From JASMHC01 sp964476515 (lineage in GTDB: Bacteria > Pseudomonadota > Alphaproteobacteria > Rhodobacterales > Rhodobacteraceae): a stretch of DNA of 29,402 nt. The stretch is from the NCBI GenBank assembly GCA_964476515.1, contig CAYZAY010000025.1:1-29402 (forward strand), written 5' to 3'. Below the pieces are notes generated by a model that did no database searches, was not told where the DNA came from, and saw nothing but the letters and a program-made list of their open reading frames with translations. How positions within the stretch are numbered: the first letter of the stretch is position 1; every line of letters begins with the position of its first letter. Made by a program: the position numbers and the translations under genes. Below, piece by piece: positions 21,874 through 29,402 of this stretch.

Positions 21874-22830
21874 TCACACCTGAACAGCCATCTGACACAG
21901 CATTTCAAACATGATGGACGCCCCTAAAAACGCCGTTGCCCCGCTTTGGTCAAACGGAGGAGACACCTCAACTAAATCAGCGCCAATAATATTCACGCCC
22001 GCAAGTTCACGAACGACTTGTAGGGCTTGGAAGCTGTTCGGACCGCCCACTTCCGGCGTCCCTGTACCAGGTGCAAATGCGGGATCGACGAAATCAATAT
22101 CATAGCTGATGTACGTCGGTTGATCGCCTGCGATATGCCTTGCCTCGGCCATAACATCGGGAATGCCACGGTCGTAAAATTCTTCAATTGGAATAATGCG
22201 GACCCCGACTGACTTGGCAAAGTCGCGGTCTTCGCTGTCGTACTGCGTCCCTCGGATACCAATCTGCACGACGCGCTTGGGGTCTAACAACCCTTCCTCA
22301 ATCGCGCGGCGGAACGGGGTGCCGTGGGTGTATTGGGTGCCGCCGAAATAGTCTTTGAACAGGTCTGTATGGCTGTCGAAATGGATCATACCCACCGCAC
22401 CAGCTTTCGCCACCGACCGCAAAACAGGCAGAGAGGTCAGATGATCACCCCCTACCGTTAAAGGAACGATCCCTGCCCCAATGACCTTGTCATAAAACGA
22501 GGTGATCCGCCCCATTGTATCCATCAGGTCCGCCGGATTGGGCGCAACATCACCAAGGTCAGCGCATCTTGCGGCCTCATAGGGCCTAACGCCTGAAACC
22601 GAATGCTCGGCGCGGATCATCGTGGATGCATCGCGTATCTGACGAGGCCCATGTCGCGGACCCGGACGGTTGGTGGTTCCAGCGTCCCAAGGAACGCCGA
22701 TCAACCCGATCTGAACATCGCCAAACCGGTCATGATCAAAGCCAACTTCAGGCAATCGCAAAAACGTGGGAATGCCTGCAAAACGCGGCAGGACAAAGCC
22801 GGACTCCGGCTGGAAGAAATCGTCGGACAT
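21874..22830 (-). CDS. Agmatinase-family ureohydrolase 2
   Basis: A 318-residue binuclear-manganese ureohydrolase. The motifs GGDHLTSLPVLR, FDSHTDLF, and YDIDFVDPAFAPGTGTPE supply the six expected metal ligands (His; Asp-His-Asp; Asp-Asp). Ser in FDSHTD and Leu-Thr after GGDH recall guanidinobutyrase/guanidinopropionase-type members more than agmatinase proper, but I cannot settle the substrate by eye. It is clearly divergent from ureohydrolase 1. It is the first gene of the operon that continues with DUF1989, PLP lyase, M24 hydrolase and racemase-like protein. Release of urea from a guanidino amino acid is therefore likely its first step. AGGGAAG lies before the ATG. Confidence 0.9.
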   Translation of the reverse strand: MSDDFFQPESGFVLPRFAGIPTFLRLPEVGFDHDRFGDVQIGLIGVPWDAGTTNRPGPRHGPRQIRDASTMIRAEHSVSGVRPYEAARCADLGDVAPNPADLMDTMGRITSFYDKVIGAGIVPLTVGGDHLTSLPVLRSVAKAGAVGMIHFDSHTDLFKDYFGGTQYTHGTPFRRAIEEGLLDPKRVVQIGIRGTQYDSEDRDFAKSVGVRIIPIEEFYDRGIPDVMAEARHIAGDQPTYISYDIDFVDPAFAPGTGTPEVGGPNSFQALQVVRELAGVNIIGADLVEVSPPFDQSGATAFLGASIMFEMLCQMAVQV

Positions 22831-22908
22831 ATGGGGCTTCCCTGATTGACTAAAGCCGAGCTTACAGTCGTCAAACCTCAGGTCAATCGGGCGAAGCCGC
22901 TTTGCTGC

Positions 22909-23661
22909 TTACTGGGTTTCTTCGGGTGAAGCTTCGACATCTGTTTGGTCGTCTGCTTCGACCAACAGAGCATCAAGTTCAGCCTGCAGGCGCACAACTT
23001 CTGCGTCGGCTGTTGTCAGCTTGGCCTTCAAATCCACGTTTTCTTGTGCCGTCCTGTCAAAACGCGCCTGACGAAGCATAAGAATGATCCGCTGGATCTG
23101 GAACTGCTTTTGAAGATCTTGGAAACTCTCGTCCCCTACCGCCAATCGACTAGACAGAGCAGACGCATTATTGCGCGCTGCGTCGCGTTGCTCGACCGTC
23201 GATGCGAGTTCTTCTTCGCGGGTCGCCAGCAGCTCTGAAACCTCATCAAGCTGGGTTTGCACAAGATCACGCGCAACTTGCGTTGTCTCAAGCTCTTCAA
23301 AGGTTGAATTCAAACTTTCGAGCGTTTGCTGTTGCCCAGATATAGCTTCGGCCAACTGTGCTTCAACATCGGTGCGCTGGGTGATTTCAGCGTTCAGATT
23401 GTCTTCCAGATCAGCAATTCGGTCCGTTGCAGCGGACAAATCATTACTCAACGCATTGGATCTTGCCGTCAGCTCGGCACGAATTGCTTCGTTATCCTGA
23501 AGCTCGTTCAGCAAGACAGAGGCCGTGCTTTGAACCGCGTTAAGTTCAGCCGAAACTTCGGCATGCGAAGTCGTTAGATCGGCAAGCTCGGCTTCCAGCC
23601 CGTCATGGGTTGTTGCAGCGTCGGCAAGCTTACCCTCAAGCGATGACAGTTCGCCCGTCAA
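22909..23661 (-). CDS. Hypothetical coiled-coil protein
   Basis: A 250-residue, highly acidic protein made almost wholly of heptad-like Leu/Ala/Glu repeats (residues 1-230), with a low-complexity acidic tail (DDQTDVEASPEETQ). No signal peptide, membrane segment or enzymatic motif is visible. The only usable start is TTG at 23661, preceded by GGAGG, because an in-frame TGA lies just upstream; a missing N-terminal anchor through mutation is possible. It may be a structural or scaffolding protein, but I assign no function. The 102 bases upstream, to the amidotransferase gene, hold nothing clear. Confidence 0.6.
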   Translation of the reverse strand: MTGELSSLEGKLADAATTHDGLEAELADLTTSHAEVSAELNAVQSTASVLLNELQDNEAIRAELTARSNALSNDLSAATDRIADLEDNLNAEITQRTDVEAQLAEAISGQQQTLESLNSTFEELETTQVARDLVQTQLDEVSELLATREEELASTVEQRDAARNNASALSSRLAVGDESFQDLQKQFQIQRIILMLRQARFDRTAQENVDLKAKLTTADAEVVRLQAELDALLVEADDQTDVEASPEETQ

Positions 23662-23763
23662 AAAACCTCCGGATCATCGACGCCACTTTAGAGACTTCAC
23701 AAGGCGGGCGCCAGACAGGATATCGGCACCTAACGTCGTGAATTAGTTAACATTAGGGGAAGG

Positions 23764-24504
23764 CTAGCCGCCGTAGATTTTGCGAAAGTTTTTCAGGATC
23801 ACTTCGGGAAACCTGATGTCTTCTTTGCGAATTTCATGGATCAGATCGGCGGCTTTTTCGGGGGGGAAGTAACCCTTGTGCTTGTAGATATGTATCCGCG
23901 TCTCAAACCCTTGGGCATCGGCTTCCGGATGAAACTGCGTTGCGTAGACATTTTTGCCGTACCGAAGCATTTGATACGGCGCAGGACCGGACCGAACCAA
24001 ATGAACCGCCCCTTCGGGCAATTCCTGAACGGCTTCTTTGTGACCAACCAAAGCGCGGAAAGTTTCGGGCAACCCAGCCATCAACGGATCGTCCTGCCCG
24101 TCCTGTGTTATCTCACAATCAACGCCGCCTACGGGTTCACCATACTTTTCTTTTGATACTGACCCCGGCGAAAGGTGATGCCCAAGAACGCCCATGCCAT
24201 AGCAACACCCCAGAAACGGAAAATCCTTTGCACAGATCGCTAGCATCAGACCCAATATTTCGTCTTCGATGCGCTTTTCGACAGGGTCCTTGCTTTCAAC
24301 AGGGTCCGACACGCACCCCGGCCCGCCGCCAACGATTATCCCGGCGTAGTCATCAAGTTCCAGATCGTCGGGTAAGCTTTGCTGATCCAGACGAATACGA
24401 CGCACCTCGTCTTGCGGGTAGCCCCCTTTTTCAAGGATAGCCGCAAATTCATTGTCGGCCGCGTCATCTTCGGGACGAAGTTGGAGGATCAAAAACGGTT
24501 TCAT
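23764..24504 (-). CDS. Class I glutamine amidotransferase domain protein (GMP synthase-like)
   Basis: A 246-residue stand-alone class I GATase. The triad is Cys101 (LGCCYGMGVLGHHL), His192 and Glu194 (TQFHPEAD). The oxyanion/GGGPG strand is 'GIIVGGGPGCVSDP' (55-68). Such free-standing domains release ammonia from glutamine or hydrolyse gamma-glutamyl amides. It lacks the synthetase half of GuaA and is not PuuD-like by any motif I recognise. It is transcribed divergently from the glycine betaine importer. Its substrate and partner are unknown; a role in gamma-glutamylated amine breakdown would fit the setting but is only a suggestion. Confidence 0.85.
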   Translation of the reverse strand: MKPFLILQLRPEDDAADNEFAAILEKGGYPQDEVRRIRLDQQSLPDDLELDDYAGIIVGGGPGCVSDPVESKDPVEKRIEDEILGLMLAICAKDFPFLGCCYGMGVLGHHLSPGSVSKEKYGEPVGGVDCEITQDGQDDPLMAGLPETFRALVGHKEAVQELPEGAVHLVRSGPAPYQMLRYGKNVYATQFHPEADAQGFETRIHIYKHKGYFPPEKAADLIHEIRKEDIRFPEVILKNFRKIYGG

Positions 24505-24549
24505 TCCGATTGGTTACAACCGCACCGTGAAGCGTTCAAGGGCGATCAC

Positions 24550-24561
24550 CCTTGATCAAGG
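24550..24561. promoter_or_regulatory. Perfect palindrome in the amidotransferase/importer divergent region
   Basis: CCTTGATCAAGG is a 12-base perfect palindrome with a third GATCAA half following immediately. It sits 46 bases upstream of the amidotransferase ATG in the 282-base divergent gap before the betaine-type importer, and could be an operator. The remaining gap is AT-rich with no clear promoter; a GGGCATCAAGCCC hairpin precedes the importer ribosome binding site by about 20 bases. Confidence 0.4.
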
Positions 24562-24786
24562 ATCAAAGGCCAATTCTCCCGAACCAGTGAACAGTAGTGA
24601 AGATCGTTTGTACCGCTGGGTAACTATTCTGAAATCGACAATTTATGTCGCTCCAAACCAAGATGACGACGCTAAAGACCCAAAATCCGTCGCTAATTCA
24701 TTGCGTCGCATTTCTGTATGGTGTTTATTCTCAGCTTACTAATTACGGGCATCAAGCCCGCACGAACACCAAACTGGGAGAAATCT

Positions 24787-25752
24787 ATGAAAAAACTAGC
24801 TCTCGCTGGCGCTATGGCGCTCAGTGCAACTACTGGCACGGCTGCATATGCTGACTGTGGCGATGTAACCATTACTGAAATGAACTGGGCGTCGTCTGCG
24901 GTTGTTACCGCGGTTGCATCGTTCCTTATGGAACAGGGCTATGGCTGCTCGGTCCAGAAAGTTCCTTCGTCAACTGTGACAGCGATCACTTCGATCACTG
25001 AAACTGGCGAGCCTGACATTCTGACCGAAGTCTGGGCAAACTCGACACCTGCATACCCTGGCCTGATCGAAGAAGGTAAGCTTGTTGAGCTGGCCGACGT
25101 TCTTTCGGACGGTGGTGTAGAAGCTTGGTGGATCCCTGCATATCTTGCAGAATCAAACCCAGAGCTGACCACTTGGGACGGCATCATGGCGAACCCTGCT
25201 GCTGTTGGCGGCAAGTTCCACGATTGTCCATCAGGTTGGGCATGTGACATCATCAACAACAACAACCTGATCGCACTGGGCGCAGAAGCAAACGGTCTTG
25301 AGCGCTTCCAGCACGGTTCCGGTGAAACACTGCAAACCTCGATCGCTGCTGCATATGCAGATCAAGCACCTTGGTTTGGTTACTACTGGGCACCGACAGC
25401 GGTTCTCGGCAAGTACCCAATGGTTGCTGTAAGCGTTGGCGAATACAATGCAGAAGCTCACGTCTGTAACGGTGACGTCGACTGTGCGAACCCACAGTAC
25501 TCGGCTTACCCAGCTGCGAAAGTGACCACTGCAGTTGAAGGCACCTTCCCTGATCGTGAACCAGATGCAGCGGCTCTGATGGCGAACGTTTCGTTCACCA
25601 ACGCTCAGATGGGTGACGTTCTTGCATGGCGTCTGGACAACAACGCGTCCTACGACGAAGCAGCAGTATACTTCCTGACGAACTACAAAGACGTCTGGGG
25701 TAGCTGGCTGAACGACGAAGCACGCGGCAAGCTGTCAGCACTGCTTAACTAA
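24787..25752 (+). CDS. proX: Glycine betaine-type ABC transporter substrate-binding protein (OpuAC/ProX family)
   Basis: A 321-residue periplasmic binding protein. The signal peptide spans about residues 1-22 (MKKLALAGAMALSATTGTAAYA, cleaved before DCGDV). I placed the start at 24787 because GGGAG lies 7 bases upstream and the signal peptide begins here; an in-frame start 69 bases earlier would add an odd leader. The mature protein has the OpuAC layout with many aromatic residues (NWASS, WANSTPAYPG, WWIPAY, WFGYYWAP) of the kind that form cation-pi boxes for trimethylammonium ligands such as glycine betaine or choline. Paired cysteines (CPSGWAC, CNGDVDC) may form disulfides. It is the first gene of a three-gene importer operon. 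Confidence 0.9.
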   Translation: MKKLALAGAMALSATTGTAAYADCGDVTITEMNWASSAVVTAVASFLMEQGYGCSVQKVPSSTVTAITSITETGEPDILTEVWANSTPAYPGLIEEGKLVELADVLSDGGVEAWWIPAYLAESNPELTTWDGIMANPAAVGGKFHDCPSGWACDIINNNNLIALGAEANGLERFQHGSGETLQTSIAAAYADQAPWFGYYWAPTAVLGKYPMVAVSVGEYNAEAHVCNGDVDCANPQYSAYPAAKVTTAVEGTFPDREPDAAALMANVSFTNAQMGDVLAWRLDNNASYDEAAVYFLTNYKDVWGSWLNDEARGKLSALLN

Positions 25753-25767
25753 GCCTAAACGAACATG

Positions 25768-25811
25768 TTGCTCTCCATCCTCTGACCGAGGGTGGGGAGC
25801 AATTTTAATTT
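25768..25811 (+). terminator. Stem-loop/partial terminator between SBP and permease genes
   Basis: A 15-bp stem with two G-U pairs (TTGCTCTCCATCCTC with GAGGGTGGGGAGCAA) and a 5-base loop, followed by TTTTAATTT. It should terminate part of the transcription after the binding-protein gene, giving excess binding protein over permease and ATPase. Confidence 0.8.
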
Positions 25812-25826
25812 GAGGGGATAGGCAAC

Positions 25827-26861
25827 ATGGCCTTCTATGACGGAATTTTCAAAACTTTAGGCTTACAAGACTGGTGCGGCGAAGCCGGAACCGGCGCGCC
25901 TTTGTCTATGGCCGATCTAATGGCCCAAGCTGGTGGTGGAGACGCGGCTGCCAACGGCCCAGTATTTCCTTTTCCCTCGTTGGATAACTTGAACGAAAGT
26001 TGTGCCAACATTGCGCAATCCCGTGATGTCACCAAAGGCATCGAAGACGGATTCCTAGCTGCAAAACCCGCACTGAAAGCGGTCTTGGATCCGATCACCC
26101 AGCCTCTAAGCTGGATGTTGGACGGCGCTCTCTGGCTGTTTGAAGCAACGCCTTGGTTCATCATGATCCCAATTCTGGTTGCTATTTCTTGGTACGCGTC
26201 CAAATCGCGCCCAGTAACGATCTTCGTTGCTATATCAATTCTTCTTCTTGCGCTGGTTGACCACTACGATGTGGCAATGCAGACCCTGTCGATCATCTTC
26301 GTGTGTACGACAATATCCGTTCTGTTCGGGGTGCCCATCGGCATCGCCATGTCCAAATCCGACCGTCTCCAACGAATGACGGTGCCGGTACTCGACCTGT
26401 TACAAACCTTGCCGACCTTTGTGTATCTGATCCCGCTGATCTTCCTGTTCTCGGTGACGGAATCGAAGCTCTACGGCATCGCGATCATTCTCTACGCCAT
26501 CGTGCCGGTCATCCGCTTGACTGACCTCGGTATCCGACTTGTCGACAAAGACGTGATCGAAGCTGCAAATGCGTTTGGCATGAATTCCAACCAAAAGCTG
26601 CTTCGGGTCGAGCTTCCTCTGGCGCTGCCAAACATCATGGCTGGTGTGAACCAGACCATCATGATGAGCCTCGCAATGGTTGTTATCGCGTCGCTCGTTT
26701 CTGCACCGGGTCTTGGTGTGAACGTCCTTCGCGGCATTCGTAACCTTGAGCTTGGCGTCGGCATCGTCGCTGGCATCGGCATCGTGCTTCTGGCGGTTAT
26801 TCTGGATCGTGTATCCAAAGCCGCACTTAGCCGGGTCGATATGACCAACATGAAACACTAA
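25827..26861 (+). CDS. proW: Glycine betaine-type ABC transporter permease (ProW/OpuAB family)
   Basis: A 344-residue permease with a soluble N-terminal stretch of about 105 residues. TM helices run from 'FIMIPILVAISWYA' (about 111-124) to 'LGVGIVAGIGIVLLAVILDRV' near the C-terminus, roughly seven in all. The EAA docking loop is 'DVIEAANAFGMNSNQKLLRVELPLALPNI'. It is expected to act as a homodimer, with the ATPase encoded 13 bases downstream. The N-terminal extension is like that of E. coli ProW. Import of glycine betaine, proline betaine or choline is likely from family membership. Confidence 0.93.
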   Translation: MAFYDGIFKTLGLQDWCGEAGTGAPLSMADLMAQAGGGDAAANGPVFPFPSLDNLNESCANIAQSRDVTKGIEDGFLAAKPALKAVLDPITQPLSWMLDGALWLFEATPWFIMIPILVAISWYASKSRPVTIFVAISILLLALVDHYDVAMQTLSIIFVCTTISVLFGVPIGIAMSKSDRLQRMTVPVLDLLQTLPTFVYLIPLIFLFSVTESKLYGIAIILYAIVPVIRLTDLGIRLVDKDVIEAANAFGMNSNQKLLRVELPLALPNIMAGVNQTIMMSLAMVVIASLVSAPGLGVNVLRGIRNLELGVGIVAGIGIVLLAVILDRVSKAALSRVDMTNMKH

Positions 26862-26874
26862 GGAGTCCGGGATA

Positions 26875-27921
26875 ATGACGACACCAATGGTCAGCCTTCG
26901 CGGGCTTTATAAAATCTTCGGCGAAAACCACAAAGACGTCCTGAAATACGTACGGGACGACGGCATGTCGAAAGATGAACTGCTAGCGCAGCACAAACAT
27001 GTTCTTGGTCTTCAAGACATCAACGTCGATATGCAAGCGGGTGAGATCACCGTGGTCATGGGCCTTTCGGGTTCTGGTAAGTCCACGCTCATTCGTCACT
27101 TGAACCGTCTGATCGAACCCACAGCGGGCGAGATTATGGTTGAAGGCGAAGACGTCATGCAACTGTCCGAAACCGGACTGCGCAGTCTTAGACAGCACAA
27201 GATGTCGATGGTCTTCCAGAAGTTCGCGCTTCTGCCGCACCGCACGGTTCTGCAAAACGCAGGCATGCCGCTGTCGGTTCGGGGTGAAGACAATGACACC
27301 TGCAACACGGAAGCAAAAAAGTGGCTTGATCGCGTTGGCCTGTCCGGTTTTGAAAACCATTACCCAGCGCAGCTTTCGGGCGGCATGCAGCAGCGTGTGG
27401 GCATCGCGCGGGCGCTTTCGTCAAACTCTCCGATCATGTTGATGGACGAAGCCTTTTCGGCGCTCGATCCATTGATCCGGACGGACATGCAGGACCTTCT
27501 GCTAGAGCTGCAACAAGACATTCACAAAACGATTGTCTTCATTACGCACGATCTGGACGAAGCACTGAAACTTGCGGATCACCTGGTTATCCTGAAGGAC
27601 GGCTACGTCGTTCAACAGGGCGAGCCTCAGGACATCCTGCTGAACCCGAACGACCCTTATATCGAAGACTTCGTCAGCGATATTAACCGTGCGCGTGTTC
27701 TCAAGGTCCGCTCGGTCATGAAACCGATGGAGCCAGACGCCAAGTTTGATGGAGACGTTGACGCGGACAGCAACCTAGAGCGCATGATCGGCCTGTCGGA
27801 CGGTGAAACCAACCACATCTATCGCGTTGTCGAAAACGGCGAGCCTATCGGCGAGTTGGACATGAAGGATCTGGTTAAAGCACTGGTTCCGCGCATCAAG
27901 AACTCGGGCAACGTTAGATAA
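26875..27921 (+). CDS. proV: Glycine betaine-type ABC transporter ATP-binding protein (ProV/OpuAA family)
   Basis: A 348-residue ATPase. The N-terminal extension before the ABC domain ('YKIFGENHKDVLKYVRDDGMSKDELL') is typical of ProV. Then follow Walker A GLSGSGKST, the Q-loop 'SMVFQKFALLPHRTV', signature LSGGMQQR, Walker B 'IMLMDEAFSALDP' and the H-loop 'IVFITHDLDEA'. The C-terminus (about 280-348, VRSVMKPME...YRVVENGEPIGELDMKDL) is a single short CBS-like module, often an ionic-strength sensor in OpuA-type transporters. AAGGAG precedes the ATG. The gene ends 32 bases from the convergent SHMT-like gene. Confidence 0.94.
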   Translation: MTTPMVSLRGLYKIFGENHKDVLKYVRDDGMSKDELLAQHKHVLGLQDINVDMQAGEITVVMGLSGSGKSTLIRHLNRLIEPTAGEIMVEGEDVMQLSETGLRSLRQHKMSMVFQKFALLPHRTVLQNAGMPLSVRGEDNDTCNTEAKKWLDRVGLSGFENHYPAQLSGGMQQRVGIARALSSNSPIMLMDEAFSALDPLIRTDMQDLLLELQQDIHKTIVFITHDLDEALKLADHLVILKDGYVVQQGEPQDILLNPNDPYIEDFVSDINRARVLKVRSVMKPMEPDAKFDGDVDADSNLERMIGLSDGETNHIYRVVENGEPIGELDMKDLVKALVPRIKNSGNVR

Positions 27922-27953
27922 CGTAGCCCAAAGCTTCAGGCGTTTCCGGTTTC

Positions 27954-29216
27954 CTAGTCGTAAATCGGGAACGCCTCACAGATTTCCCCCACCTTTAGCT
28001 TGGCCGCCGCAACGACCTGATCCGCAGTGCCGTTTGCTTCGGCGTCGATCAAATCAGCAATGATATTGCCAAGGCGGGCAAAGTCGGCTTCCCCCAACCC
28101 ACGCGTCGTCGCAGCGCTAACCCCAAGTCGCAATCCAACCCAATCGGGCGGACGGATGCTATCGTTTGGAATGGGGTTCTTGTTCGCCGTAATATTCGCA
28201 CGCTCTAAAACGCTTTCGGCGCGCGCACCGGTCAGCCCCTTTGACCCGACATCCAGTAACACCAAATGCGTGTCGGTCCCGCCGGACACCAACCGAATAC
28301 CCTTGACCTGAAGGGTCTGCGCCAACACACGCGCATTCGTTACCACCTGAGCTGCGTATTGGGAAAACTCTGGCTTTAACGCCTCGCCCAGACAGACTGC
28401 TTTGGCGGCTATCACCTGAGTGTGGATTGACCCCTGCACCCCGGGAAACACCGCCGATTGCAGACGCTGGAACCAGTCCTCATTGTTCGTCAGGATCACC
28501 CCTCCCCTTGGGCCCCGCAGCGTCTTGGTCGTTGTGCAGGTCACGATATCCGCGTGCGGAAATGGCGACGGATGGGCACCACCGGCAACAAGACCCGCAA
28601 TATGCGCCATATCAACATGAAGCCACGCACCCGCTTTCTTGGCGATTTGCGCCATCCTCTCAAAATCCAGAAAACGTGGGTAAGCGGACCCGCCGGCGAT
28701 CAAAAGCGTGGGCTTAAGGCTAACGGCCTGTTCTTCCAGCGCGTCATAGTCGATCACTTCGGTATCGGCATTGACCGTGTAGTGATGCGGCTCAAACCAA
28801 CGTCCTGACAGGTTCGCCTTTAGGCCGTGGCTAAGATGCCCACCCGCCGCCAGATCAAGCGACAAAACCCGATCGCCGGGCTTGAGCAACAGAAAGAACA
28901 CCGCAAGATTCGCTTGGCTACCCGAGTGGGGTTGCACATTCGCATAATCACACCCGAACAGCGCCTTGGCCCGATCAATCGCGGCTTGTTCAACCACATC
29001 CACAAACCGCCCGCCACCATGGAAGCGGTTCCCCGGATAGCCTTCCAGCGTTTTGTTGGTCATCTCGTGCCCCAGCGCATCCAGCACTGCGCGGCTGACG
29101 ATGTTTTCCGACGCGATCAGTTCGATCTGATCCTGCTGGCGCGATTTCTCCTGTGCCAGAGCGTTAGCAACAAGCGGATCGCTGGTTTGGACAGTGTCGT
29201 GAAAATGGGCGGACAT
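27954..29216 (-). CDS. Serine hydroxymethyltransferase-family enzyme, divergent paralogue (GlyA family)
   Basis: A 420-residue PLP fold-type I enzyme of SHMT type. I chose the ATG at 29216 (AGGAAA upstream, protein begins MSAHFHDTVQ) over a start 84 bases earlier. Family motifs are present: 'IELIASENIVS', 'VQPHSGSQANLAV', 'WLHVDMAHIAGLVAGG' and 'TTTKTLRGPRGG' with Lys231 as the PLP lysine. Several residues near-invariant in canonical SHMT differ: His before the PLP lysine is Thr230, the YPGKRYYGG motif reads YPGNRFHGG (catalytic Tyr65 of E. coli becomes His), and NKYAEGY reads NKTLEGY. It may thus act on another hydroxy-amino acid, for example as an alpha-methylserine hydroxymethyltransferase or aldolase. 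The 186 bases upstream to the window end hold no recognised signal. Confidence 0.85.
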   Translation of the reverse strand: MSAHFHDTVQTSDPLVANALAQEKSRQQDQIELIASENIVSRAVLDALGHEMTNKTLEGYPGNRFHGGGRFVDVVEQAAIDRAKALFGCDYANVQPHSGSQANLAVFFLLLKPGDRVLSLDLAAGGHLSHGLKANLSGRWFEPHHYTVNADTEVIDYDALEEQAVSLKPTLLIAGGSAYPRFLDFERMAQIAKKAGAWLHVDMAHIAGLVAGGAHPSPFPHADIVTCTTTKTLRGPRGGVILTNNEDWFQRLQSAVFPGVQGSIHTQVIAAKAVCLGEALKPEFSQYAAQVVTNARVLAQTLQVKGIRLVSGGTDTHLVLLDVGSKGLTGARAESVLERANITANKNPIPNDSIRPPDWVGLRLGVSAATTRGLGEADFARLGNIIADLIDAEANGTADQVVAAAKLKVGEICEAFPIYD

Positions 29217-29402
29217 CGTTGTTTCCTCGGGCTGTGGCCTGCGCCAGACAAAAAGGGTTTTGCTGATTGCAGTTTGACCTTGCTTTGCGCCAATCAGCAA
29301 ACCAGTATTGCTATAAATTAACCGTAGAAAAACTAAGCCTTTCTTATTGAGCAGCCTGATCTGACTGGGCCAAGATGATTGTTAGTGCATGATTGGCCTC
29401 TG

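Noticed and set aside
24550..24566. FNR box reading TTGAT...ATCAA
   Set aside because: The half-sites are separated by five bases instead of four, so it does not fit the FNR geometry; kept only as an unassigned palindrome.
1..29402. CRISPR array, prophage or conjugative element
   Set aside because: No regularly spaced repeats, phage structural genes, integrases or relaxases are visible; the only mobile-type gene is the RAYT.

Overview
The window reads as chromosomal DNA of a marine Rhodobacterales (Roseobacter-group) alphaproteobacterium. Support: an NDUFS4-type complex I accessory subunit, an alphaproteobacterial LexA box (GTTC-N7-GTTC) in front of uvrB, an FnrL-like box in front of a universal stress gene, and a dense set of osmolyte and organic-nitrogen catabolic genes. 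I cannot name the genus from sequence alone. No transcription-factor gene, integrase, CRISPR array or rRNA is visible.

Layout. Positions 1-5.5 kb hold housekeeping and small genes: an ABM-domain protein, a Usp protein, a glutathione-S-transferase-like gene broken by an in-frame amber codon, a REP-associated tyrosine transposase (RAYT) flanked by its own REP palindromes, a membrane protein behind uvrB, uvrB, the complex I subunit and tRNA-Arg(TCT). Positions 5.5-22.9 kb form a catabolic island centred on guanidino compounds and ectoine-type substrates. It has four M24-fold hydrolases (a DoeA-like paralogue, ectoine hydrolase DoeA, creatinase and one with a full metal site), an arginine:glycine-type amidinotransferase, an ArgE-type M20 deacetylase, two agmatinase-family ureohydrolases, a DUF1989 protein, a diaminopropionate-ammonia-lyase-type PLP enzyme, an Asp/Glu-racemase-type protein and a complete polyamine-type ABC importer. 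Positions 22.9-29.4 kb hold a coiled-coil protein, a class I glutamine amidotransferase, a glycine betaine-type ABC importer (SBP, permease, ATPase) and a divergent serine hydroxymethyltransferase paralogue.

How they may work together. The importer operon (ATPase, SBP, two permeases) runs directly into creatinase. The product sarcosine, like glycine betaine from the second importer, feeds the sarcosine/glycine/serine pool where SHMT-type enzymes act. A second operon (ureohydrolase, DUF1989, PLP lyase, M24, racemase-like; the last three nearly overlapping or overlapping by 4 bases) looks like a route that removes urea from a guanidino amino acid and then degrades the remaining diamino acid; its substrate is unknown. 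A third unit couples ectoine hydrolase to an M20 deacetylase with only 4 bases between them.

Most notable observation. The importer operon and creatinase each begin with the same promoter-plus-leader module: a TTGAC/GTAAC-type promoter, then exactly 10 bases later a structured RNA of about 90 nt with four helices, one compensatory base-pair change between the copies, identical hairpin loops able to kiss (GGCG with CGCC), and a 3' GGCCGG segment able to pair with sequence beside the ribosome binding site. I do not recognise it as a known riboswitch class. It is a strong candidate for a leader that senses creatine or a related compound.
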